DNA of 16,580 nucleotides from an uncultured Muribaculaceae bacterium. GTDB lineage: Bacteria > Bacteroidota > Bacteroidia > Bacteroidales > Muribaculaceae. The first letter of the stretch is position 1. The number at the start of each line of letters is the position of its first letter. The notes beneath the pieces are model-generated. The model had not been told where the DNA came from and did not search any database. It saw only the letters and a program-made list of their open reading frames with translations. Position numbers and translations under genes: made by a program. This document shows positions 7,714 to 15,700 of this stretch, in pieces. The DNA lies in NCBI GenBank assembly GCA_910586455.1, contig CAJUHX010000034.1, forward strand, positions 1-16,580, given 5' to 3'.

Positions 7714-9132
7714 TTATGCCTTACCTTGTCGGAGCTGCTCGGTATAGTGGCTAATTTTGGCCAGGTGCTCCACAATAGGCAACTGCTGCGGACACTTATG
7801 CTCACATGCCCGGCACTGCACACAGCGGTTGGCCTGACGCAGACGCGGTACTTCGCGGTCGTATCCCACAAGATAGGCGCGACGAGCCTCTGCGTATCGC
7901 GGGTCTTTTACATCGCGTGGAGCGTTGTCGTCGTTAATACATTTGTTATAGTGGCGGAAGATGCCCGGGATATCCAAGCCATACGGACAAGGCAGGCAAT
8001 AACGGCAGTCGGTACATGGCACAGTGGCATTCTGCAGAATATCGAGAGCCGCCAGATGCAGGAAAGCACGCTCGTCGTCGTTCAACGGCTCGAGAGGCGA
8101 ATATGTGGCAAGGTTATCCTGCAGATGCTCCATGTATGTCATGCCGGAAAGCACAGTCAGGACTTCGGGGAATGTACCGGCATAGCGGAATGCCCACGAA
8201 GCGATTGAATCCTCCGGACGGCGCTGTTTCATTTTAGTTTCTACATTTTTAGGTACTTTTGCCAGACGTCCGCCCAGCAGCGGCTCCATAATCACTACCG
8301 GAATATTGCGTGCGGCGAGTTCACGGTAAAGATACTCGGCTTCGGGCATTCCCTGACGCAAGTTCGACCGGTCGTCCCAGTCGACATAATTGAGCTGAAT
8401 CTGCACGAAGTCCCAGTGTGCCTTGCCTTGGTCCATCAGGCGCATAAGGTAGTCGAACACGCTTATATCGCCATGGTACGAGAAGCCGAGATTGCGTACA
8501 GTGCCGTCGGCCCTGCGTTCTTTCAGGAAGTCGAGTATTCCGTTATCTTCGAATCGGGCACGATAGGTCTGCATGGGGTCGAGTTCCTCGCTCCGGCCTC
8601 CTATGGCATGGAGAAGCATGTAGTCGATATAATCGGTCTGCAGATTTTCGAGCGACTGATTGAACATCTCAATAGATTTTTCGCGCGGCCAGAATGCCGG
8701 ATCGAAGTTCGACAGCTTGGTGGCAAGGAAGTAGGACTCACGTGGATGGCGGCTAAGGGCAATACCCATGGCCCGCTCCGACTGTCGCTTGCAGTACATG
8801 GGTGATGTGTCGTAATAGTTAACACCATGGGCCATGGCGTAGTCGACCGAACGGTTCACTGCCTCCTGGTCGATGACGCTGTCCGATTCACCCGCACTTT
8901 CATTGGTAGTAGTCGGCAGGCGCATGCAGCCGTAGCCGAGAATCGACACTTTGTCGCCTGTATTGTGGTTGGTACGGTAGGTCATTTCGCCTTGGGTACG
9001 CGGCTGTGCCGTGGTATTTTCGGATGTACCTGCCGAGCATGCTCCGAGAGCGCCGGCTGCAGCGCCGATACCCATGTATTTCAAGAAGCTGCGGCGCGAG
9101 AGGCCACTGTTATCATTGCTGGACTTGCTCAT
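7714..9132 (-). CDS. Tat-exported aldo/keto reductase lipoprotein with C-terminal 4Fe-4S domain
   Basis: Probable envelope oxidoreductase with unknown substrate. 472 residues. The N-terminus has a twin-arginine signal (SRRSFLK, R13/R14), a hydrophobic Ala/Gly stretch, and lipobox LGAC with C32, so it should be folded in the cytoplasm, exported by Tat and lipid-anchored. Residues about 50-350 are an aldo/keto reductase barrel with the catalytic tetrad D108, Y113, K139 and H175. The C-terminus carries two [4Fe-4S] motifs: C373, C376, C379, C382 and C437, C440, C443, C447. Cytosolic relatives with this ferredoxin tail exist; export is the odd part, since NAD(P)H is not expected outside the cytoplasm. 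It begins 2 bases after the polyferredoxin gene stop, implying co-translation and shared electron flow. Confidence 0.9.
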   Translation of the reverse strand: MSKSSNDNSGLSRRSFLKYMGIGAAAGALGACSAGTSENTTAQPRTQGEMTYRTNHNTGDKVSILGYGCMRLPTTTNESAGESDSVIDQEAVNRSVDYAMAHGVNYYDTSPMYCKRQSERAMGIALSRHPRESYFLATKLSNFDPAFWPREKSIEMFNQSLENLQTDYIDYMLLHAIGGRSEELDPMQTYRARFEDNGILDFLKERRADGTVRNLGFSYHGDISVFDYLMRLMDQGKAHWDFVQIQLNYVDWDDRSNLRQGMPEAEYLYRELAARNIPVVIMEPLLGGRLAKVPKNVETKMKQRRPEDSIASWAFRYAGTFPEVLTVLSGMTYMEHLQDNLATYSPLEPLNDDERAFLHLAALDILQNATVPCTDCRYCLPCPYGLDIPGIFRHYNKCINDDNAPRDVKDPRYAEARRAYLVGYDREVPRLRQANRCVQCRACEHKCPQQLPIVEHLAKISHYTEQLRQGKA

Positions 9133-9134
9133 AA

Positions 9135-10673
9135 TCAGAGTTCACGATGTATTTCTATACCCTCGACATGTATGGCCGAGTGGTCGGATGATTTGATAAT
9201 ACCTGCAGTACCCACAGGACAATTGTATTCGCATGCGCCGCAGCCGATACACAGTTCGTCGTTCACCACGGGCATAAGTTTGCGTTCGGGCTGCTCCGGG
9301 TCGGCGGGCACCATGCTGATGGCGCCTGAAGGACACTGGCGGCTGCAGTTGCCGCAGAACTGTCCGTTGGCCGATATGCAAAGGTCGAGGTCCACAACCG
9401 CACGGCCAATCTTGGTGGAGGACTTCAGTGCGGTGTCAAGCGGAAGGATTGCACCGGCAGGACACACCTGCGAGCACGCTGTACACTCAGGACGGCAATA
9501 AGCATCGGTAAACTCCAGGCGCGGCTGCATGAAAGTGTCGAGCCCGGTCGACGGCCTCAGCACACCTTCGGGGCAAGCGCGCACACACAGTTGGCAGGCA
9601 GTACAATGACTGCCGAGGTGCAGCAGGCCTTTGGAGCCGGGCGGTACTATAGGTGTTTTGCGCAGCGGCGCTTTCTTCTGACGTATCGCAGCAAGTACGC
9701 CGTCGCCTTCGGTCGAGGCCTTTACAGCCATGGCTCCGGCCACCATACCGCCTGTGAGCAGAAAAGCCCGGCGTCCGGCGTCATCTACTTTGCCGGCGGC
9801 CGGACGAGCGCCGGACAGCGAACGGCCGCGTCGCCAGGTGTAGCGTATGGCTCCTGTCGAACAGTTGTCGATACAGTCCATACAGGCCACACAGCGCGTA
9901 TGGTCGATTTTGTGTTCCTTGCCGTTGATGCAACGGGCCTTGCAGTTGCGCTCACATTTGCGGCAGCCGTTGCAGCGCGAAGTATCTATCATGGGGCGCA
10001 TAAGCGCGTATCTCGACATATAGCCGAGTATTGTGCCCACAGGACAGATTATATTGCAGTAATCGCGGCCTCCGCGCCATGCCATTGCTGTAACTACTGC
10101 CAGAGTTATTACAGCCACAACAAGCACAGGCACCGTTATGATGATACTCACAGGCGTAAGCATGTAGTTGCCTTCAGCTGCCGACCAGCCTGCCAGACAG
10201 TTGTTGAGCCAGTCGTAGCCCGGAGCGAAAATCTGCGAAGCTATGCGTCCGTAGGCGCTGTATGGCTCGAGGAGTCCGGCGAAAGCAGCCGCCGTGGCGG
10301 TAATAAGGCCGAGGATAAGCAGCACGGCAAAACATGTCAGTACAGTCAGCCGGACACGACGCCATGCTGGAGAGAAGCCAAAGCGGTTTTTCTGCTTCTT
10401 GCGCGGCACTCCGAACCATGAGCGCAGCCGTATAATCACATCCTGATATATGCCCAGCGGGCATATCACCGAGCAGTACACCCTACCAAGCAGCAGTGTA
10501 AGGGCTATGAGGAACAAAATGGCCAGAATGTTCATTGACAGCAACGCCGGTATGAACTGTATCTTTGCCATCCAGCCCCAGTAATGCCGCGCAATGCCGC
10601 TGAGGTCAAGAAAAAGGAGAGTTACAGCAAGCAGACTAAGACAGCCTGCAGCTATTCTGATTTTCTTTAACAT
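9135..10673 (-). CDS. Membrane polyferredoxin, NapH-NapG-like fusion
   Basis: Likely passes electrons from the quinol pool or cytoplasm to an envelope partner. 512 residues. The first part is NapH-like: four transmembrane helices (about 7-25, 38-62, 108-133, 172-199), two CxxxCP motifs (C67/C71 and C206/C210), then two [4Fe-4S] motifs (C234, 237, 240, 244 and C261, 264, 267, 271). The second part starts with a twin-arginine motif GRRAFLLTGG (R301/R302) and a hydrophobic segment to about 318, like the Tat signal of NapG. It continues with four cluster motifs (C357-C367, C393-C404, C432-C447, C475-C485). No nitrate reductase genes are present. It lies 18 bases after ftsE and 2 bases before the exported reductase, its likely partner. 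The fusion reading is inference from motif order. Confidence 0.85.
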   Translation of the reverse strand: MLKKIRIAAGCLSLLAVTLLFLDLSGIARHYWGWMAKIQFIPALLSMNILAILFLIALTLLLGRVYCSVICPLGIYQDVIIRLRSWFGVPRKKQKNRFGFSPAWRRVRLTVLTCFAVLLILGLITATAAAFAGLLEPYSAYGRIASQIFAPGYDWLNNCLAGWSAAEGNYMLTPVSIIITVPVLVVAVITLAVVTAMAWRGGRDYCNIICPVGTILGYMSRYALMRPMIDTSRCNGCRKCERNCKARCINGKEHKIDHTRCVACMDCIDNCSTGAIRYTWRRGRSLSGARPAAGKVDDAGRRAFLLTGGMVAGAMAVKASTEGDGVLAAIRQKKAPLRKTPIVPPGSKGLLHLGSHCTACQLCVRACPEGVLRPSTGLDTFMQPRLEFTDAYCRPECTACSQVCPAGAILPLDTALKSSTKIGRAVVDLDLCISANGQFCGNCSRQCPSGAISMVPADPEQPERKLMPVVNDELCIGCGACEYNCPVGTAGIIKSSDHSAIHVEGIEIHREL

Positions 10674-10691
10674 ACTCTTTATATGATGTTA

Positions 10692-11405
10692 TTATTCGTC
10701 AATTACAAATTCTTCGGAGAGAGCTTCGATTGTTGGCGTACCTTCGTCGATCAGCTGTTTGTCGGCACAACGGAGCACCCTGCCAGGGAAGCTGTCGAGC
10801 ATCGACAGGTTGTGAGTAGCCACCACCACAGCGGTGCCCGACGCAGCAATCTCATAAAGGCTGTTTATAATCTGGCGGCCTGTTTCGGGGTCGAGGTTGC
10901 CGGTAGGTTCGTCGGCAAGAATCAGCTCGGGTTTGTTCAGCAGTGCTCGCGCTATGACAATACGCTGCTGCTCGCCGCCGGATAGTTCGTGTGGCATCTT
11001 GTACGACTTGTTGGTCATGCCCACCTCGCGCAACACCTCTTCGATACGCTGTTCCTTATCGGCTTTGTTGCGCCAGCCTGTGGCGTCGAGTACAAATTCG
11101 AGGTTGGCAAACACATTGCGGTCGGTAAGCAGCTGAAAATCCTGAAATACTATGCCTATGCGGCGGCGTAACATAGGTATGTCCTTGCGGCGTATCGAGG
11201 CGAGGGCAAAGTCGAGTACACGGGCATCGCCCTCAGTCACCGGCACCTCGGCATACATAGTTTTAAGAAGCGAGCTTTTGCCACTGCCCACACGGCCTAT
11301 GAGATACACAAATTCGCCGGATTCAATTTTGAAGTCAACGTGTTTGAGCACTACAAGCTCCTTGCGTGCAACCTCAACATTCTTATATTGTATGATTACT
11401 GACAT
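10692..11405 (-). CDS. ftsE: Cell division ABC ATPase FtsE
   Basis: ATP-binding subunit that, with the membrane protein FtsX, regulates peptidoglycan hydrolases at the division site. 237 residues. Walker A is GRVGSGKS (37-44), the Q-loop Q88 is in VFQDFQLL, the ABC signature LSGGE is at 141-145, Walker B LILADE at 161-166 with catalytic E166, and the H-loop H198 is in ATHN. The sequence is closer to FtsE than to LolD or MacB; the Walker A form and following SLLKTMYAEVP fit FtsE of Bacteroidetes. No ftsX is in the window, so the partner is presumably elsewhere. It heads a minus-strand operon with the polyferredoxin and reductase genes, a functionally unexpected grouping. Confidence 0.88.
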   Translation of the reverse strand: MSVIIQYKNVEVARKELVVLKHVDFKIESGEFVYLIGRVGSGKSSLLKTMYAEVPVTEGDARVLDFALASIRRKDIPMLRRRIGIVFQDFQLLTDRNVFANLEFVLDATGWRNKADKEQRIEEVLREVGMTNKSYKMPHELSGGEQQRIVIARALLNKPELILADEPTGNLDPETGRQIINSLYEIAASGTAVVVATHNLSMLDSFPGRVLRCADKQLIDEGTPTIEALSEEFVIDE

Positions 11406-11429
11406 ATATTCTAAAAAGCTGGATTAATC

Positions 11430-11458
11430 GGTTGCAGCCATAGTGCAACCCGGTTGCA
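11430..11458. repeat. GGTTGCA / TGCAACC repeat cluster at the ftsE transcript start
   Basis: GGTTGCA (11430-11436), 7 bases, TGCAACC (11444-11450), one base, GGTTGCA (11452-11458). The first two form a 21-bp interrupted palindrome; the direct copies are 22 bases apart, two helical turns. It overlaps the predicted ftsE transcript start and -7 element, a position typical of an operator; it could also fold as a hairpin in the leader RNA. Confidence 0.5.
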
Positions 11459-11487
11459 AATTTAGCGTATTTTTTGTTTTTATGCAA
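11457..11487 (-). promoter_or_regulatory. Promoter of the ftsE-polyferredoxin-reductase operon
   Basis: Read on the minus strand: TTG (11487-11485), a 20-base gap, then TAAATTTG (11464-11457), a full match to the Bacteroidetes consensus. The predicted start is near 11450, about 45 bases before the ftsE ATG (11405). No other promoter is seen before the two downstream genes, so all three probably share it. Confidence 0.78.
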
Positions 11488-11518
11488 CTTCGGACAAGGT
11501 CGCCCGATGCTTTTTCAC

Positions 11519-11526
11519 TAAATTTG
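11519..11526 (+). promoter_or_regulatory. -7 element upstream of the metal efflux operon
   Basis: TAAATTTG matches the Bacteroidetes -7 consensus, 28 bases before the adaptor-gene ATG at 11554. No TTG lies at the expected distance upstream, so this promoter may be weak without an activator. The right end of the element is part of a 21-bp palindrome. Confidence 0.55.
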
Positions 11527-11544
11527 CATAAAAATTTTATGCAA
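11524..11544. promoter_or_regulatory. 21-bp palindrome, candidate operator of the efflux operon
   Basis: TTGCATAAAA, one base, TTTTATGCAA: perfect 10-bp arms. It overlaps the -7 element and the predicted transcript start of the efflux operon. A further exact copy of the half-site TTTTATGCAA lies upstream at 11478-11487. This placement suggests a dimeric repressor site, perhaps for a metal sensor; no regulator gene is adjacent in the window. Confidence 0.5.
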
Positions 11545-11553
11545 TCCGACATA

Positions 11554-12741
11554 ATGAAAAGATTAACCGCAATTTGTATCAGCGCCGCTTTGCTGAGTTT
11601 CTGGTCGTGTGGACACAATCATGACCATGACCATGAACATAACCATGAACATGAACAAGAACACGACCATAACCATGAACACGGACATGAAGTAGCCGAA
11701 ATACATGAAGCCGACAAGAGCCACGAGCATGCCGAAGGCGAAATTGTACTTGAACCTGAAATGGCCGCCCGCTTCGGTGTCCGCATCGACACTGTGCGCA
11801 ACGGCATGCACTCCGAGGCGTTGAAGGCCGCAGGTACTTTCCTGAGTTCCAACAGTTCGATGGCTGGTGTTACCGCTCCACTTGCCGGCACAGTAAGCTA
11901 TCAGGCATCTGTTACAGTGGGAGCCAAGGTGCAGCGCGGTACTACTGTGGCGCACATCCGTCCGGGCTCGGTCGAAGGCGGCAACACCAATGCCGGCGCC
12001 AAAGCAGCCATGGACGCAGCCAAGCGCGAACTCGACCGTCTGAAGCCACTCTATGACGACCGTCTGGTGACAGTATCCGAATATAATGCCGCTCTGGCAG
12101 CTTACGAGCAGGCCAAGGCAGCCTACTCTCCAGCAGCATCCGGCGCTGTCCACGCTCCGATATCAGGAGTGATTACCTCTATTGATATTCCGTCGGGAGC
12201 TTATGCCGATGCAGGCACCGTACTGATGCAGATAAGCAGCGGAGGCGACCTTACTCTGCGTGTGGATGTACCTCAGAGCCGCTACAGTCTGGCACGTAAT
12301 GCCGTCGACGCCAACATTATTCTGCCCGACGGCAACGCCATGAGCGTGAGTGCCATGGGTGGCAAGCGTATTTCGGGAGCTGAGGCCGGCGCCAGCGCCC
12401 CCAACGGCTTTGTGTCGGTGTACTTCAGTGTGCCGGCATCCCAAGCCGTGGCTCCGGGAGCTACCGCCGAGGTATATCTGCTGGGCAAAGTCGCAGACAA
12501 GGGCATTACCATACCCCGCAGCGCCTTGAGCGAGCAGCAGGGTTCGTACTTTGTATATGAAAAAATCGGCGATCACGCCTACCGCCGTCTGCCCGTGACC
12601 ATCGGTGGCAGCGACGGCATAAACGCAGTAATAACATCGGGACTTAACGGCGGCGAAGCTATCGTCACCGAAGCGGTAACTACAATCCGTCTGGCCGAGA
12701 ATTCCGGCGCCATTCCCGAAGGTCACAACCATAACCACTGA
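11554..12741 (+). CDS. His-rich RND periplasmic adaptor lipoprotein (CusB/CzcB type)
   Basis: Adaptor that links the RND pump to the outer membrane channel in heavy-metal efflux. 395 residues. The N-terminus is a lipoprotein signal ending FWSC, with C19 the lipidated residue. Residues 21-59 hold 15 His alternating with Asp, Glu and Asn, a probable metal-binding tail; three more His end the protein (391, 393, 395). The core has two lipoyl halves (about 106-135 and 199-230) around a short helical hairpin (about 150-195), then beta-barrel and membrane-proximal domains. I chose the ATG at 11554 over the in-frame ATG at 11443, because the signal peptide starts here and the promoter lies between the two. 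The RND gene starts 5 bases after the stop. Confidence 0.93.
   Translation: MKRLTAICISAALLSFWSCGHNHDHDHEHNHEHEQEHDHNHEHGHEVAEIHEADKSHEHAEGEIVLEPEMAARFGVRIDTVRNGMHSEALKAAGTFLSSNSSMAGVTAPLAGTVSYQASVTVGAKVQRGTTVAHIRPGSVEGGNTNAGAKAAMDAAKRELDRLKPLYDDRLVTVSEYNAALAAYEQAKAAYSPAASGAVHAPISGVITSIDIPSGAYADAGTVLMQISSGGDLTLRVDVPQSRYSLARNAVDANIILPDGNAMSVSAMGGKRISGAEAGASAPNGFVSVYFSVPASQAVAPGATAEVYLLGKVADKGITIPRSALSEQQGSYFVYEKIGDHAYRRLPVTIGGSDGINAVITSGLNGGEAIVTEAVTTIRLAENSGAIPEGHNHNH
11614..11688 (+). repeat. Six-base degenerate repeat encoding alternating His
   Basis: Units such as CATGAC, CATGAA and CATAAC recur in frame and encode His-Xaa dipeptides (residues 21-45 of the adaptor). The pattern suggests past slippage or unequal exchange; because units are two codons long, length changes would keep the reading frame. 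Confidence 0.7.
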
Positions 12742-12746
12742 TTCTG

Positions 12747-15700
12747 ATGCTGAACCGTATTATCCATTTTTCGTTATACAACCGCCTGACGGTGGTGATA
12801 CTGTCGACGGTGATTCTGATAGCCGGCACTCTGGCCATGCTGCGTACCGATGTCGATATTTTTCCCGACCTCAACGCACCCACAGTGGTAGTAATGACCG
12901 AGGCTCGCGGCCTTACTCCGGAAGAAGTCGAAAAGGTGGTAAGCTACCCTATCGAATCGGCTGTAAACGGTGCTACCGACATTCGCCGCGTACGCTCACA
13001 GTCGAATTCAGGCTTTTCAATCGTTTGGGTCGAATTCGACTGGGGTACTGATATATACCGTGCCCGCCAGATTGTGAGCGAACGCCTTACCACTGTGGCC
13101 GAACAGATGCCGCAGGGTGTATCGGCTCCGGTTCTTGGCCCGCAGTCGTCGATTCTTGGCGAGATGATGATTATAGGTCTTACCGCCGACAGCACATCGA
13201 TGCTCGACCTTCGCACAATTGCCGACCGTACCATAGCTCCGCGTCTGCTTGCCATGGGCGGAGTGTCGCAGGTATCGGTGATAGGCGGCGAGGCCAAGGA
13301 ATATCAGATACGTCTGAAACCCGAGCTGATGCAGGCTCGCAATGTGAGCATCGACGAGGTGGCCGATGCCGTAGCAGGCCTCAACGATAATGCTTCGGGC
13401 GGCGTGGTATATGACTACGGCAACGAATATCTGATTAAGGCCGAATTCAACACCACCGATCCCTCGCAGCTGGAACTTGCCGTTATCCGTGCCGACGAGA
13501 ACGGCCCTGTGGTTCTGGCCGACGTGGCCGACATAGTGGTGGCCGGCCAACAGCCGCGGATCGGTCTGGCCGCTGTAAACAGTGTTCCGGCGGTAATCAT
13601 AACCGTGACCAAGCAGCCTAAAGCATCGACTATCGACCTTACAGCCAATATCGACGCAGCTTTGGCCGACCTGGCCCCCACTCTGCCTGCCGACATCCAC
13701 ATCAATACCGACATTTTCCGTCAGGCCGACTTTATCGACACCTCTATCACCAACCTGCAGGAAGCATTGCTCGAAGGCGCCCTCATGGTAATTGTGGTGC
13801 TTCTGTTCTTCCTCATGAACCTGCGCACCACCCTTATATCGGTGGTGGCGTTGCCGCTGTCGATTATAGTTTCGATGCTGGTACTCAATCTGATGGGATT
13901 CACCATCAACACCATGAGTCTGGGAGGTATAGCCATTGCCATAGGTTCGCTGGTGGACGACGCCATAGTCGACGTGGAGAATGTCTACCGCCATCTGCGG
14001 CTCAACGCCGCACTGCCCGAGGGCGAGCGCCGCAGCAAACTCGAAGTGATATACCACGCCTCTGCCGAAGTACGTACACCTATTTTCAACTCGTCGCTTA
14101 TAATCATAGCCAGCTTTCTGCCTCTGTTTTTCCTGAGCGGCATCGAGGGCCGTCTGCTTATGCCGCTTGGCATAGCTTTCATAGTGGCGCTGATAGCCTC
14201 GACTGTAGTGGCTCTGACTGTTACTCCGGTGCTGTGTTCGCTGCTGCTGGGCAACAAGGCCGGCAACGAGAAACTCTCGAAGGAACCTGTCACAGCCCGC
14301 AAACTGCGCCTGCTCTACACCCGCGCCCTGGAGGCTGTGCTAAAACGTCCTAAACCCGTTCTGATAGCAACAACCCTGCTGTTTATCGGAGCCTGCGCGG
14401 CATTGCCTTTCCTGGGCCGCGGCTTCCTGCCCAAGTTCAACGAAGGCTCGTTTACCATCAACATCGCCACCATGCCAGGCGTGTCGCTTGACGAAAGCGA
14501 CAAAATCGGACGTCAGGTCGACTCCATAATAATGGCCGTGCCCGAAATACACACCGTGTCGCGCAAGACAGGCCGCGCCGAACTCGACGAACATTCACAG
14601 GGTGTGAACGCCTCGGAAATAGAGGCTCCATACGTGCTCGCCGACCGCAGCCGCGAGGAAATCGCAGCCGAACTGCGTAGCCATCTGAGCGAGATTCCCG
14701 GTATTAATATCGAAATAGGCCAGCCCATTTCGCACCGTATCGACGCCATGCTGTCGGGTACTGAATCAGCTGTGGCCATCAAGATATTCGGCGATGACCT
14801 GAACACGCTTATGAGCCTTGGCAAAAAAATCAAACATGAAATAAGTGGCATACCGGGCGTGGTCGATGCCAATGTTGAGCAGCAGTTCGAGCGCCCGGAA
14901 CTGGTAATACGTCCGCGACGCGAGGTTATGGCCGCATACGGTGTTACGCTGCCCCAGTTCAGTCGTGCCATATCAACCGCCTTGGGCGGTGTTGAGGTAT
15001 CGCAGCTTTACGACAGCGGATGGCCCTACCCCGTGACTCTGATTGCCGATCCGGAGGCCAGAATGTCGATCGACGCCATTTCGAACTTGAGTGTCGACTC
15101 TCCACGCGGCCATGTAACCATAGGCACACTGGCCGAAGTAATCAGCTCGATGGGTCCCAACAGTGTCAGCCGTGAGAATGTGAAGCGTCGCCTGGTGGTT
15201 TCTGCCAACGTAGAGGGGCGCGACCTGCGCAGCACCGTAAATGAAATACGCCAGAAGATTGCCGATGAGGTAACTCTGCCCGAGAACTACTATGTGTCGT
15301 ACGAGGGTCAGTTCGAAAACGAAGCCCAGGCATCGCGCACCCTGCTGTTCACCTCGCTGGGAGCACTACTGATTATACTTATGCTTCTTTACGGACAGTT
15401 CAAAAACATGCGCCAGTCGCTGCTGATACTCGTAAATATGCCTCTTGCCATGATTGGCGGAGTGATGATTCTGCTGCTTACCGGCGGCGAACTGAATATC
15501 CCGGCTATAATCGGCTTTATATCGCTCATAGGCATTTCGACCCGCAACGGCATGCTGCTGATTGCCCACTACAACGACCTGGCCGCACAGGGCCGCGACG
15601 CCATCAGCCGCACTATACACGGCTCAGCCGACCGTCTGCTGCCGATTGTAATGACCGCCCTCACTTCGGCCCTGGCCCTGATACCGCTGGCACTAACCGG

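Noticed and set aside
9591..10421. Plus-strand open frame (276 codons) opposite the polyferredoxin gene
   Set aside because: The minus-strand gene has ordered cysteine motifs and membrane helices; the plus frame has neither domain nor start signals.
9135..10673. Calling the polyferredoxin a nitrate reductase component (napH/napG)
   Set aside because: No napA, napB or other nitrate genes are near; only the module type is shared, so no nap symbol is given.
11443..11553. Upstream in-frame extension of the efflux adaptor (37 codons)
   Set aside because: It would place the lipoprotein signal in the middle of the protein and lies mostly before the predicted transcript start.
11614..11688. Short repeats considered as a CRISPR or intergenic tandem array
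   Set aside because: The repeats are six bases long, degenerate, in frame and inside a clear coding sequence for a His-rich tail.
13017..14057. Long minus-strand open frame (346 codons) opposite the RND pump gene
   Set aside because: Antisense shadow of a well-supported gene; no recognisable protein features.
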